The notes under the pieces: model-generated
Told to the model about the DNA's origin: nothing
What the model saw: only the letters and a program-made list of their open reading frames with translations
The model's database searches: none
Program-made: the position numbers and the translations under genes
Assembly (NCBI GenBank): GCA_938010385.1
Contig: CALLVD010000069.1
Span: forward strand, 1 to 39,310
Direction of reading: 5' to 3'
Length of the DNA: 39,310 bases
From: an uncultured Robiginitomaculum sp.
Lineage (GTDB): Bacteria > Pseudomonadota > Alphaproteobacteria > Caulobacterales > Maricaulaceae
Shown: positions 15,408-23,062 of the stretch, one piece after another
How positions within the stretch are numbered: position 1 is the first letter of the stretch
Layout: each line of letters opens with the position of its first letter

Positions 15408-16082
15408 CTACTTTTGCAAAAACTTTGCTGCCCCCGTTACCCATCCGATGTAGGTAGGGACTGTAGTCTCGACAGCTGTACGGGCTAATTTTCCAAGGGA
15501 CGGCGTCGCCCCCAAATATTTCCCGAATGCCTCAAAATCCTCGAGCCAAACATTTTCTTGTGAGAATGATTGCACAAGCATAATGGCAATATCAGTTTTA
15601 AATCGATTAGCCGTAAGAATAGCCGACGCCGTTCGGTGAAACAGTTGATACCGAAGGTCATCAGGAGGCGGGAATGATGCCCCCAGGGTTTCACATAAGA
15701 ACGCCAATCGTTCCGCCTTACCCGCACTCGGCTCTTTGAACCAATCACCGAGCAAGGGCCCGAATGACTCATTAACCTTTCCTTCAATCATAATAGCCGC
15801 CGTTTGCTCACCGATACGCGCGAGAAGAAAGGCATCATTTTGACTGTCTCGATTCCCGCCCTTCAGGGGCACTTTGAATTCAGGAATTATAATCAGAGGT
15901 TCGGGCCGATGCCCAAAGGCCTGCTCAATACTGACAGCGATTTCTTCGGGAACTCCGTCTGCCTCTTCCCATGAAAAGGCCATAGATTTAGCTGAATATC
16001 CTGTTCGCCAGTGCTTTATGGGGTCGGCAAGAAATTCGCGCCAGCATTCGGGGGTTTTTGTAGGTTTGTAGATTGGGGTCAT
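15408..16082 (-). CDS. DUF6946 family protein, PD-(D/E)XK nuclease-like
   Basis: This 224-residue soluble protein looks like DUF6946. The core IIPEFKVPLKGGNRDSQNDAF leads into AAIMIEGKVNESFG (only part of the stretch is quoted). D83 with E100-x-K102 on a hydrophobic strand is the arrangement expected for a PD-(D/E)XK nuclease active site. RYQLFHRTASAI and MLVQSFSQEN are other family-typical segments. No signal peptide or membrane helix is seen. The protein could be a nuclease or a nuclease-derived binding protein; activity is not proven. The ATG at 16082 is the first in frame. The gene is isolated and bracketed by two copies of a hairpin repeat, which suggests a mobile or variable locus. Confidence 0.7.
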   Translation of the reverse strand: MTPIYKPTKTPECWREFLADPIKHWRTGYSAKSMAFSWEEADGVPEEIAVSIEQAFGHRPEPLIIIPEFKVPLKGGNRDSQNDAFLLARIGEQTAAIMIEGKVNESFGPLLGDWFKEPSAGKAERLAFLCETLGASFPPPDDLRYQLFHRTASAILTANRFKTDIAIMLVQSFSQENVWLEDFEAFGKYLGATPSLGKLARTAVETTVPTYIGWVTGAAKFLQK

Positions 16083-16211
16083 ATCTTGTCCTGCTTTATT
16101 TCAAGCTTGCAGTGAGCTTGATCGCGCTCTGAGATTCTTTTTACACAAATCAACAAGAAGCCAAAACGAGTGCATTTTACCTTTAAACAACACTTTCCCC
16201 ACGTCCCGCGC

Positions 16212-16253
16212 ACCCCTGCCTTAGCGTTTCGCAGAAACGCAGGGAGCAGGGGT
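16212..16253. repeat. Compound hairpin
   Basis: An outer perfect 8-base pair, ACCCCTGC (16212-16219) with GCAGGGGT (16246-16253), encloses an inner perfect 7-base stem, GCGTTTC/GAAACGC, with the three-base loop GCA. This is far more structure than chance would give. There is no T-run immediately after it, so a simple terminator is unlikely. It is probably part of a dispersed palindromic element. Confidence 0.6.
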
Positions 16254-16309
16254 TAAGAAGCGCGGCCAAATTGAGGCCGGAGTGCTAATTAAATTTTGCC
16301 CGCCACTGT

Positions 16310-16329
16310 ATCCCAACTTTCGTTGGGAT
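16310..16329. repeat. Hairpin repeat, copy 2
   Basis: ATCCCAAC-TTTC-GTTGGGAT is an 8-base perfect stem with a four-base loop followed by GAGCGG. It shares stem ends, loop size and tail with copy 1 at 15327-15346, while two stem pairs differ in a compensating way. This suggests selection for the structure. Confidence 0.6.
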
Positions 16330-16385
16330 GAGCGGTGTTTTGAAAACAATATCCCCGCCCCACAATCCCGGCGTAGCGTCAAGCT

Positions 16386-17099
16386 ATGAAAACCCGGCCG
16401 CATATTGTGACGCAGACTTGCGTTCATGACACGTCAGCTTTGCAGCGGTGTGCGGATTTGCTGTGCGCGCGGATGGCAGTTCCGACGGCGGCGCAGGCGG
16501 CCATCAGCTATGGCCGGGTGCTAATTCGCGTGATGAAAATCATCCTTGATTTGACGGTGCATAATGATTGCTTTGTTCGCCGGCGGGACGTGTTGGACAG
16601 TCCGCGCCTGCGCCGGTTGGTGACAGAGCGTCTTGGCGGGGCGCCGGCTTTGCTGCGCTGGAGGCGGCGAAATACGTGGAATAAAGCCCGGCTTGCCGCC
16701 ATAGCGTCCGGGGAATACCGCCCGGTTCGGGAGCTGCATAGGCCGCCGGCGCGCACGCCGCGCCAATCGCGCCCAAAGCGCGCGGTGCAGATTGACCGGC
16801 GCGCGCAAAGCCTCTTCCCTGAAAACCCCGCACCGCCCGCCGCCGGTCCGGCAAAGTTTCGCCTGCCGGTTTTGCAAAATCTGCGTTACGTCCACAGGCC
16901 TCGGATCATCACCAAGCATCGCACTAAGCCGCAAAAGCGATTCCCGGCCGTGGTGTTATGGCCCCATGAGCTTGACGGGCAATATGTACCGGATTTCCAA
17001 AGCCGGGTTCGGGTGCCGGAGAGCGCAGACTTTGCGGATTATCGCATGGCATCGCCGCCGGCCGGTCATGCCGGCCGCGCCGTATTCGCGCCGCCGTAA
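16386..17099 (+). CDS. Hypothetical basic protein, uncertain
   Basis: This open frame of 237 codons encodes a strongly basic protein with no recognised domain. Residues 50-110 look protein-like (MKIILDLTVHNDCFVRR, then GGAPALLRWRRRNTWNKA), but the second half is Pro/Arg-rich and unstructured. A 137-codon frame on the opposite strand (16521-16934) is even less convincing. No clear ribosome site precedes the ATG at 16386, and internal ATGs at 16470 and 16533 are possible starts. Given the GC-rich DNA, a chance frame cannot be excluded. It ends shortly before a hairpin that separates it from the convergent SIMPL gene. Confidence 0.4.
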   Translation: MKTRPHIVTQTCVHDTSALQRCADLLCARMAVPTAAQAAISYGRVLIRVMKIILDLTVHNDCFVRRRDVLDSPRLRRLVTERLGGAPALLRWRRRNTWNKARLAAIASGEYRPVRELHRPPARTPRQSRPKRAVQIDRRAQSLFPENPAPPAAGPAKFRLPVLQNLRYVHRPRIITKHRTKPQKRFPAVVLWPHELDGQYVPDFQSRVRVPESADFADYRMASPPAGHAGRAVFAPP

Positions 17100-17128
17100 A
17101 TGGGCACGCACAGACTTTTTAAGCCTGA

Positions 17129-17156
17129 CCGCGCCGGCTTAGAATTGCCGGCGCGG
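17129..17156. terminator. Hairpin between convergent genes
   Basis: CCGCGCCGGC and GCCGGCGCGG form a perfect 10-base stem around an 8-base loop, between the stop at 17099 and the SIMPL stop at 17178. There is no T-run directly after the stem on either strand, so it is a terminator-like or transcript-protecting hairpin rather than a textbook intrinsic terminator. Confidence 0.5.
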
Positions 17157-17177
17157 CCCATTGCGCCTGCGCGGTGT

Positions 17178-17894
17178 TTATTGCGCGATTGCGTAGACCA
17201 TATTCACGGTCACGCTGATGGATTGCTCGCCGCCGGAGACGGGGGTGGAGTCGGCGGCCATGGCCATGCTGCGTTTCATCATGACGGCTTGGGGCCGCGG
17301 TTTATAGCTGCTTTCCGACAGGCTTTGCAGCGGGCCGAGGCGCACGCCGGCGGCAGTGGCCATAGATTGCGCCTTGGCGCGGGCGTCTTTAATGGCCGCT
17401 TCGCGGGCAATGGCTTGGGCGGCTTCGGGGTCGCGCACGCCGAACTGCACAGTGTTGATAGTGTTCACGCCGGCTTTGACCAAAGCGTCAATCATCGGGC
17501 CGACATTGTCCAAATCAAATGTGCGGGCGGACACGGTATTGCGCGCCTCGTACCCCGTAATGCGCGGGGCGCTGCGGTCTTTATAATCATATTGCGGCTG
17601 GAGCGAGAGTTGAGATGTTTGAATATATTTGCGCTGTATTCCGGCGGCTTTCAGCTGCGCATAGACTTTGGTCATCAGGGCCGCGTTTTGCGCCATAGCG
17701 TCGCCGGCATCAAGGCCGCGCGTGACCACGCCGGCCGAAACGCTCGCCACATCAGGAGCCGTCAGGACGTCAGAGCTGGCCGAGACGGTAATTTTCGGCA
17801 GGGGATCACCGGCGGTATGCGCGCCGGCCGGCAGGGCCGCAGCGCCGGCGGCAAGGGCCAGGGCGGCGGCGGGAATGATGCGGGATATTTTCAT
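17178..17894 (-). CDS. SIMPL (DUF541) domain periplasmic protein
   Basis: This 238-residue exported protein has a signal peptide (basic MKISR, a long Ala-rich core, cleavage near AGAHTA) followed by a SIMPL/DUF541 domain. The typical start ITVSASSDVLTAPDVASVSAG, quoted here in part, lies at about 35-55. Further motifs are YIQTSQLSLQPQYDY, GYEARNTVSA and REAAIKDARAKAQSMA. SIMPL proteins (BP26/OMP28-like) form ring assemblies in the periplasm or outer envelope; their job is not settled, with links to oxidative stress and surface antigens. The ATG at 17894 is chosen because AAAGGAGA sits just upstream and the signal peptide begins there; the frame is open 25 codons further without support. It appears to be a single-gene unit. 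Confidence 0.9.
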   Translation of the reverse strand: MKISRIIPAAALALAAGAAALPAGAHTAGDPLPKITVSASSDVLTAPDVASVSAGVVTRGLDAGDAMAQNAALMTKVYAQLKAAGIQRKYIQTSQLSLQPQYDYKDRSAPRITGYEARNTVSARTFDLDNVGPMIDALVKAGVNTINTVQFGVRDPEAAQAIAREAAIKDARAKAQSMATAAGVRLGPLQSLSESSYKPRPQAVMMKRSMAMAADSTPVSGGEQSISVTVNMVYAIAQ

Positions 17895-18043
17895 AACGGT
17901 CTCCTTTATTGGCCGGCAGAGTGTTGCAGGAAGCCGCGCCCGCGCCAAGCGGTAAGCGCAGAAAAACAACAGGGAGACAATTTAATGAAATCACCGCTTT
18001 GCCAAGCGCGCCGGCCGCGCTATATAGCGGCCCGCAGACCAAT

Positions 18044-18121
18044 GGGGGGATAGCTCAATTTGGTTAGAGCCCCCCGCTCATAACGGGGTGGTTGGGGGTT
18101 CAAGTCCCTCTCCCCCTACCA
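18044..18121 (+). tRNA. tRNA with CAU anticodon, probably elongator tRNA-Met
   Basis: The 78-base cloverleaf folds completely. The acceptor stem is 18044-18050 with 18111-18117, the D stem GCTC/GAGC, the anticodon stem CCCCG/CGGGG with loop CTCATAA, and the T arm GGGGG-TTCAAGT-CCCTC; CCA is encoded at 18119-18121. The anticodon is CAT at 18079-18081. The candidates are elongator Met, initiator Met and lysidine-modified Ile2. Initiator is unlikely because the G1-U72 pair is not a C1-A72 mismatch. G1-U72 and the ending CTACCA match my recollection of alphaproteobacterial elongator tRNA-Met, but Ile2 cannot be fully excluded. The 3' end is one base from the stop of the convergent antiporter gene. 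Confidence 0.93.
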
Positions 18122-18122
18122 T

Positions 18123-19364
18123 TCACCGTTCATCTGTCATCCATTTTTGCGCCAGGCTGCCGTGCAATATGGCGGAGAGCAATATGGTCAGGGAGACGAT
18201 GCTCCAGACTTTTTCAGGGTTTGTAAAATCGGCATGGCTCAGCGCGAAGGCTACGTAGAAAATTGTGCCCATGCCGCGAATGCCGAAAAAGGATATTTTA
18301 AGCTTATCTGTCCGGTGCATATCATGACCGAGCAGGGCAATCATACCGGCGGCGGGGCGGACGATTAAAATCATCGCCGCGGCAATAAGGAAATCAGGCC
18401 AAGTCCAGTGCATCCAAACATGCCCGCCGATAAACGTGCCAAACCACAGAAGGATAACGGCGAGCAAAATGGCTTCGAGCTGATCGGCGGTTTCATGGGC
18501 GTCGTTCTCGTAAGGCTCGGCCTTAGTGTCTTTGGTAATGGCGCGGCCGGCGCGCGCGGCGATGAAGACGGACAGAAAGCCGTAGCCGTGTAAAAATTCC
18601 GCTATGCCGTAAGCTAAAAAGGTCGCGGCCAAAACAAACAGCGCCACATTGGACCGCCCGTTCTTGGCGTCTCCGATTTCGCTGAACAGGATTTTGGAAA
18701 TCCCGATGCCGACGGCAATGCCGGTCACCACGCCGGCCGTGAGTTTATAGGCGACTTCATAGGTCAGCCAGTCTGTCCAAGACACCGGCTCTCCGGCACC
18801 GGCGGCGGCGAAAGCAACGGCCAGCCAGACAAACGGAAAGGCCAGCCCGTCATTCAGGCCCGCCTCGGATGTCAGGGCGGTCTTCTCGCCCGGCTGGTTG
18901 CTGTTGGGCGAGCCGACGGAGACAGAGCGCGCTAACACCGGGTCGGTCGGCGCCAATGAGGCCGCCAATAATAATGAGGCCGCCAAACTCAGCCCGCCGA
19001 CATACAGGCCCAGCAAGGCTGTCGCTGCCATTGTCAGCGGCATAGCGATTAGGAGCAATCGCCAGGTCGGCTGCCATCGTTTCCAGCCGGCTTTCAGGTC
19101 AATGGACAGGCCTGCACCGGCCAGTGAAATTATAACAATCAGCTCTGAGGCATGCTCAACGATTTTCAGTTCTGTCTCAGATCCGAGCGGGTTTATGACC
19201 GGCAGGCCAATCAAAGCGGCCAAGGCCCCGACGGCAATGTAGAGCACTGGAATATTGTACCACAAAGCTTTGCGCAGGGCGGGCTGAAAGGTCAGACCTA
19301 AAAAAGCCGCGCCGATGAGGCTGTAATAAAACGCGATCTGGTTGGCTAAAATAAAGTCCGTCAT
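18123..19364 (-). CDS. CPA1 family cation:proton antiporter
   Basis: This 413-residue multi-pass membrane protein of the monovalent cation:proton antiporter family (Na+/H+ exchanger domain) has about 12 helices. Characteristic segments are ASLAPTDPVLARSVSV in the middle, holding the conserved acidic residue of the transport site, and EAGLNDGLAFPFVWLAVAF, with the Asp used for ion exchange. GIRGMGTIFYVAF lies near the C-terminus. It probably exchanges Na+ or K+ for H+ across the inner membrane for pH and salt homeostasis. The start is uncertain: ATG at 19364 (used here) or ATG at 19385, seven codons longer; neither has a strong ribosome site. The stop lies one base beyond the tRNA gene. A 42-residue membrane peptide is divergent. 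Confidence 0.9.
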   Translation of the reverse strand: MTDFILANQIAFYYSLIGAAFLGLTFQPALRKALWYNIPVLYIAVGALAALIGLPVINPLGSETELKIVEHASELIVIISLAGAGLSIDLKAGWKRWQPTWRLLLIAMPLTMAATALLGLYVGGLSLAASLLLAASLAPTDPVLARSVSVGSPNSNQPGEKTALTSEAGLNDGLAFPFVWLAVAFAAAGAGEPVSWTDWLTYEVAYKLTAGVVTGIAVGIGISKILFSEIGDAKNGRSNVALFVLAATFLAYGIAEFLHGYGFLSVFIAARAGRAITKDTKAEPYENDAHETADQLEAILLAVILLWFGTFIGGHVWMHWTWPDFLIAAAMILIVRPAAGMIALLGHDMHRTDKLKISFFGIRGMGTIFYVAFALSHADFTNPEKVWSIVSLTILLSAILHGSLAQKWMTDER

Positions 19365-19431
19365 AGAGCCGTAACGCGCGAGCATCGGAACGTTTCCGAA
19401 AATTATGAGTTATAAAAACAGGAGAAAAAAT

Positions 19432-19560
19432 ATGCCCGATCACATTCAAGCCCGCACAGACAGCATGCCGCCCGCGAAACGTAACCGTCATAAATTTTTG
19501 ACGACGCTTATACTGCTCGCCATAATCGTTGGGATCTTGGCGCTTATTGCTTTCGGCTGA
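19432..19560 (+). CDS. 42-residue single-TM membrane peptide
   Basis: A small gene on the plus strand encodes 42 residues. The N-terminal half is polar and basic (PPAKRNRHK), then one long helix LILLAIIVGILALIAFG ends the protein. The basic residues before the helix predict the N-terminus in the cytoplasm. CAGGAGA lies eight to ten bases upstream of the ATG, a strong ribosome site. It is divergent from the antiporter gene, with a 46- to 67-base gap depending on the antiporter start, and runs almost into the stop of the convergent secreted Gly/Ser-rich gene. Small basic-TM peptides of this form often partner larger membrane proteins, so the antiporter is a candidate partner, but that is inference. 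Confidence 0.65.
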   Translation: MPDHIQARTDSMPPAKRNRHKFLTTLILLAIIVGILALIAFG

Positions 19561-19565
19561 TGGCC

Positions 19566-20630
19566 TCAGTCCGCTTTTTGGGCGTCTTTCAGGAAATCAT
19601 AAGCGCTGCTTTGGCGTCCTGAATTGTTTTGCTCGCGCTGTTGCTTCATGCGCTCAAGCGGGCCGAGGATTTCGGCGCTCGGCTGTCCGGGCGGGTTAGA
19701 CAGCGTGCCCGGCGGAATTTGCGGCGCATTTGATTGCTGTCCGGCTTGAGAGGCCTGATCAGCATTTGCCTGACCGGCTTGTGCCGCATCCCCGGCGCTT
19801 GCGGCGGATTGGTCCCCGGCATTGCTTGTTGAATTGCTGCGGCTGTCACCTTGACTTTGCGCAGCGCCGTTGCCGGCGGCGCCTGCGTTCTGACCCGGTG
19901 TTTGCGATTGACCGTTTTGGCCGCTTCCGCTCGGCGCTTGCCCCGCCCCGCTTGCGCCGGTTGTGCCGGCCGGAATACCGGCGGGCGACGTTCCGTTGCC
20001 GGATTTTATGCCTTTAATCTTGCTGAGAATATCAGAAACAGAGCTTGAAGACCCGCCGCGTACAGGCGTCGGTTTGGATGTTGACCGGCTATCGCCTTCA
20101 CCCGAAGAGGAGCCGTTGCCGGCCGGATTTGCGCCGGATTGGCCGCTGCCGCCTTCATCACCGGTAGATTTACCGGGACGCGAGCGAATCTCTTTCGCGC
20201 GCTGCACTTTGGCGGCGCCGCCGTTTTGCATATCTTTGACCATGCCTTCCCAGACTTCTTTTTCCTGCTCGGCCAGCTCGGGGTCGCTTTGCGCCTCGCG
20301 GCTGGGCACGTAGGGAATGTCGGGGACATTGTTGGGGTCAACGGTCGCCAAAGCTTTGGCGCGCTCTTTTTTCAGATGATTGCGCGAGCGTTCGGGCAGA
20401 GCGTCAATGGGGTTTTGCTCATAGCCGCCGGAGCCTTGGCCGAAGATTGTCTTGTTTTGAAAAATATCCTTAAGCGTATCTTCGCCGGACTCTTTCTTCT
20501 TAGACTTACGCCAATCATCTTCTGACCGATCCGTTTGATCCGTGTCAGGGGCCTGCGCATAGGCGGCCGGCCCCATAAAGGCCGGGAAGGAAACGGAAAG
20601 CGCGAGCGCGATGGCAAATGTGCGTATCAT
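19566..20630 (-). CDS. Exported low-complexity Gly/Ser/Gln-rich protein
   Basis: This 354-residue protein has a signal peptide starting at the ATG at 20630 (MIRTFAIALALSVSFPAF, cleavage near AAYAQA). A charged N-terminal domain of about 130 residues includes GSGGYEQNPIDALPERSRN and VPDIPYVPSREAQ. A long Gly/Ser/Ala/Gln tract follows at about residues 160-310. A short C-terminal end, LGPLERMKQQREQNN, is polar and helical. No family is recognised. The tract is likely disordered and could be a linker or an extracellular matrix-like region. The start is 58 bases after the stop of the FGE-fold protein on the same strand, so this may be the last gene of the vWA/TolQ-type operon. The upstream frame extension lacks a signal peptide. 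Confidence 0.65.
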   Translation of the reverse strand: MIRTFAIALALSVSFPAFMGPAAYAQAPDTDQTDRSEDDWRKSKKKESGEDTLKDIFQNKTIFGQGSGGYEQNPIDALPERSRNHLKKERAKALATVDPNNVPDIPYVPSREAQSDPELAEQEKEVWEGMVKDMQNGGAAKVQRAKEIRSRPGKSTGDEGGSGQSGANPAGNGSSSGEGDSRSTSKPTPVRGGSSSSVSDILSKIKGIKSGNGTSPAGIPAGTTGASGAGQAPSGSGQNGQSQTPGQNAGAAGNGAAQSQGDSRSNSTSNAGDQSAASAGDAAQAGQANADQASQAGQQSNAPQIPPGTLSNPPGQPSAEILGPLERMKQQREQNNSGRQSSAYDFLKDAQKAD

Positions 20631-20688
20631 GGCTATTCTATAGCACAGGGCAGGTGACTGCGGAATGAATGCCGGTTTAATCCCGGAT

Positions 20689-22245
20689 TTATCCGCCGAT
20701 TTTTCTGACAACGCGAAACCCGGTAAAATCATTGCTGTCTCCGCGCCGCTGCATCAGGCGCGCAGCAAAGCGCAAATCTTTCGGTCCGGAAAACCATGAC
20801 CCGCCGCGCACGGCCCGCTGAGCGCAAGAGCCGCGGCTGTCCGCTTCTCCGTTCACCGGCGCGTCACGAAGGTTGAGCGTATTACAATCCAGCGTCCATT
20901 CGGCGACATTGCCGATCATGTCTTTGACGCCAAACTTGTTTGCGCCGAGCATGCCGGCCGGCAAAGTGCGGTCTGCTGCCGGATCATTACAGGCCGAATT
21001 GCCCCATTTTAATCCGCTCTCTGATCCCGCGCCATTGGCAAAGGCGCATAATGCGGCGGGCGTTCCGCCCTGAAGGTCGCGGGTCTCGCCGGCACGGGCG
21101 GCATATTCCCATTGCGCCTCCGACGGCAGGGAATAGCTTTGGCCGGTTTTGGACGACAGCCAGCTTGCATAGCCTTGGGCGTCGCTCCACGACACATTAA
21201 TGACCGGGCGATTGCCGCCGCCCCATCCATTATCTGACGGGCGATTTGTGCAGCCGCCGCCGGCGACGCAGGCGCTCCATTCGTTGAAGGTGACTTCGGT
21301 GACGCCGATAGCAAACATATTTGAAAAGGTGACAGGCCGGGCCGGTTTTTCGGCCGGCCGGGCATCGCTGTCTGTCGCGCTCGCGCCGAGGGTCGCCGTG
21401 CCGGCCGGTAGGCTGACCATGACGGGACATGTGTCGCAATCTTTGAATGTGCGGCCGGCGGCCGGCTTTAATTTCTCAATCGCGGCCATGGCCTGCGGAA
21501 CATAAGCGCCCTGCGGGTAACTTGTCAGATATTGCTGATAGCTCGCCGCGGTGTCAGCGCCCCTGGCCGCGTTCCAAGCGGCCGTATCGGCAGCAGAGGC
21601 GCGCAAGCGGTCCATGCGGGTCTGCGCCTCGGCGGCATTGGGGCCCGACGGATGCTTGGTCAGGTAAGTTTGATAGCTTTCAACCGTGTTCTCGCGGGCG
21701 GCCCGGTCCCAATCAGCGGCTTCGGCGGCGGCGCGCTCTGCGGCGTCTTTGCGGCGCGCCTCGGCAGCGGCTTTCATTTGCGCAATGCGTTCCTTGGCCT
21801 TGCTTGCATGCAAGCCTTCGGGCCAGGCCTCCAGATAGTCTTCATAACCCGCAATCGTATTGCGCTGCTCTGCCGTGGCCCAGGCTTTATTGTCATAGGC
21901 ATCAATTTCGGCCTGCGCGTCGTCTTTGTGCTTGCCGTCCGGGAAGGCGGCCAGATATTCGCGGTAGCCTTCCAGCGTATCTTTTTCGAGCGCGCGCACC
22001 CACGCTTCATCGTCGGATGATTTTTTGACGACGGGCTCGGCGGGGGCTTCGGTCTTATTGTCGACTTTCAGTTTTTCATTAACCGGTAAATCGCTCGGCA
22101 AAATGACTTTGGAAAAAAGCCAAAGCGCGCCCAGCACAATCGCGCCCAGAAAGACTGCGCCGATAAGCCAGCGCAAAATCGGCGCTTGCTCGGCGCGCAC
22201 ATCGTAATTGTTCTCAGGGGCCGGCGGCTGCCAATCGTCATTCAT
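20689..22245 (-). CDS. Membrane-anchored repeat protein with FGE/SUMF1-type domain
   Basis: This 518-residue protein has a short cytoplasmic N-terminus and one membrane helix (about 24-48). Four helical repeats of about 38 residues follow (79-116, 119-156, 177-214, 221-258), each of the form W..A...(D/N)T...Y..YL...P.G. The periplasmic C-terminal domain (about 270-516) has the formylglycine-generating-enzyme fold: VSLPAGTATLGASA, SLPSEAQWEYAARAG, GNVAEWTLD and RGGSWFSGPK. The two active-site Cys that bind copper in true FGEs are absent: the stretch after RGGSW reads FSGPKDLRFAAR. It is probably a structural or ligand-binding derivative rather than a sulfatase activator. Other Cys (C270/C273, C326/C332) may pair. 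It is translationally coupled (TAATG) to the TolQ-like gene upstream. Confidence 0.83.
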   Translation of the reverse strand: MNDDWQPPAPENNYDVRAEQAPILRWLIGAVFLGAIVLGALWLFSKVILPSDLPVNEKLKVDNKTEAPAEPVVKKSSDDEAWVRALEKDTLEGYREYLAAFPDGKHKDDAQAEIDAYDNKAWATAEQRNTIAGYEDYLEAWPEGLHASKAKERIAQMKAAAEARRKDAAERAAAEAADWDRAARENTVESYQTYLTKHPSGPNAAEAQTRMDRLRASAADTAAWNAARGADTAASYQQYLTSYPQGAYVPQAMAAIEKLKPAAGRTFKDCDTCPVMVSLPAGTATLGASATDSDARPAEKPARPVTFSNMFAIGVTEVTFNEWSACVAGGGCTNRPSDNGWGGGNRPVINVSWSDAQGYASWLSSKTGQSYSLPSEAQWEYAARAGETRDLQGGTPAALCAFANGAGSESGLKWGNSACNDPAADRTLPAGMLGANKFGVKDMIGNVAEWTLDCNTLNLRDAPVNGEADSRGSCAQRAVRGGSWFSGPKDLRFAARLMQRRGDSNDFTGFRVVRKIGG

Positions 22246-23024
22246 TATGCTGTCTCTTTTTGTGGGCTGCCATTGCCAAGGCGCAGGATTAAATTATCAA
22301 GGCAATATTGCCCTGCCTCGTTTAAGGCGCGTTCTTCTTTGGATTGTACAAGCGATTGAATCAAGACCAAGACGGCGGACATAACCAGCGCGACCAAGGT
22401 GGTGGTGAACGCCACGCCCAAGCGCGACGTGACTTGATACAGAAAGTCATCGACCTCGGCATTGGCGGGAATGCCGGCATACTGCAGGGCAAACATAATG
22501 CCCATCACGGTTCCGATAAAGCCCAGCGACGGGATAAGCCACGTCAGATAGCGCAGGATGGAATAGCGCAAATCAATTTCGTGCATGTAAAGCTCCAGCG
22601 AGGAGTTCAGCACGCTGATGGCTTGGTCTTCTTTGCCGCTCATCGAATATTGATCAATCGTGCGGGTAATCATGCGCGGCAGAAACGCCTCTTTGCCAAA
22701 CCGGCGAGACGTGATGCTGTCTTTAATCTTGCCCAGCATGGGCAGGTCCAGAGATTGATTTTCCGTGGGCAGATAGCCGCGCTTCAGCTGGCTTTGCTCA
22801 TCCGCGGCGGCGCTCCAGCGTAAAAACAGCTCGCCGAACCCGATAAACAGGGCGACCCACATAATATTTTGCACCGTGAACGGCCAAAAACTCGCGTCCG
22901 CATCCAGCAGGATTTCCTGCATCATGGGCGGGGCTGTAACCCGAATAATCCCGATGGCAACAATTGCCGCGACCAAGGCGAGCATGAAGACAAACAGACG
23001 GCGTACAAAACTTCCTGATTTCAT
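22245..23024 (-). CDS. MotA/TolQ/ExbB-type proton channel subunit
   Basis: This 259-residue inner-membrane protein has four predicted helices (about 10-28, 47-68, 157-180, 203-228) and a cytoplasmic loop between helices 2 and 3. It carries the family signature IPSLGFIGTVMGIMFAL (164-180) and a second conserved helix GVAFTTTLVALVMSAVLV. These match the TM3/TM4 pore elements of TolQ, ExbB and MotA, which form pentamers around a dimer of B subunits and use the proton or sodium gradient. Its neighbours encode two vWA proteins with a B-subunit-like TM helix, so it should be the channel half of that machine. The ATG at 23024 has GGAGAAG upstream. The stop overlaps the start of the FGE-fold gene. 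Confidence 0.88.
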   Translation of the reverse strand: MKSGSFVRRLFVFMLALVAAIVAIGIIRVTAPPMMQEILLDADASFWPFTVQNIMWVALFIGFGELFLRWSAAADEQSQLKRGYLPTENQSLDLPMLGKIKDSITSRRFGKEAFLPRMITRTIDQYSMSGKEDQAISVLNSSLELYMHEIDLRYSILRYLTWLIPSLGFIGTVMGIMFALQYAGIPANAEVDDFLYQVTSRLGVAFTTTLVALVMSAVLVLIQSLVQSKEERALNEAGQYCLDNLILRLGNGSPQKETA

Positions 23025-23062
23025 AATCTTACTTCTCCAAGCTTTCCTGTTTAGGGGCGGCG

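Larger units (their letters stand above)
16083..16385. other. Intergenic region with long hairpin and repeat copy
   Basis: This 303-base gap holds no convincing gene. The left 120 bases are AT-rich and probably carry the promoter of the DUF6946 gene. The right part contains a long compound hairpin at 16212-16253 and repeat copy 2 at 16310-16329. Confidence 0.5.

Noticed and set aside
16521-16934. Minus-strand frame opposite the uncertain basic protein.
   Set aside because: It is Arg/Pro-rich with no domain or ribosome site, and even weaker than the plus-strand candidate.
18044-18121. Initiator tRNA-fMet.
   Set aside because: The first acceptor pair is G1-U72 and not the C1-A72 mismatch of initiators. 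The Ile2 alternative is kept as a minor option in the feature entry.
20689-22245. Sulfatase-maturation (formylglycine-generating) enzyme activity.
   Set aside because: The fold is present, but the two catalytic Cys are missing in the active-site segment and no sulfatase is nearby.
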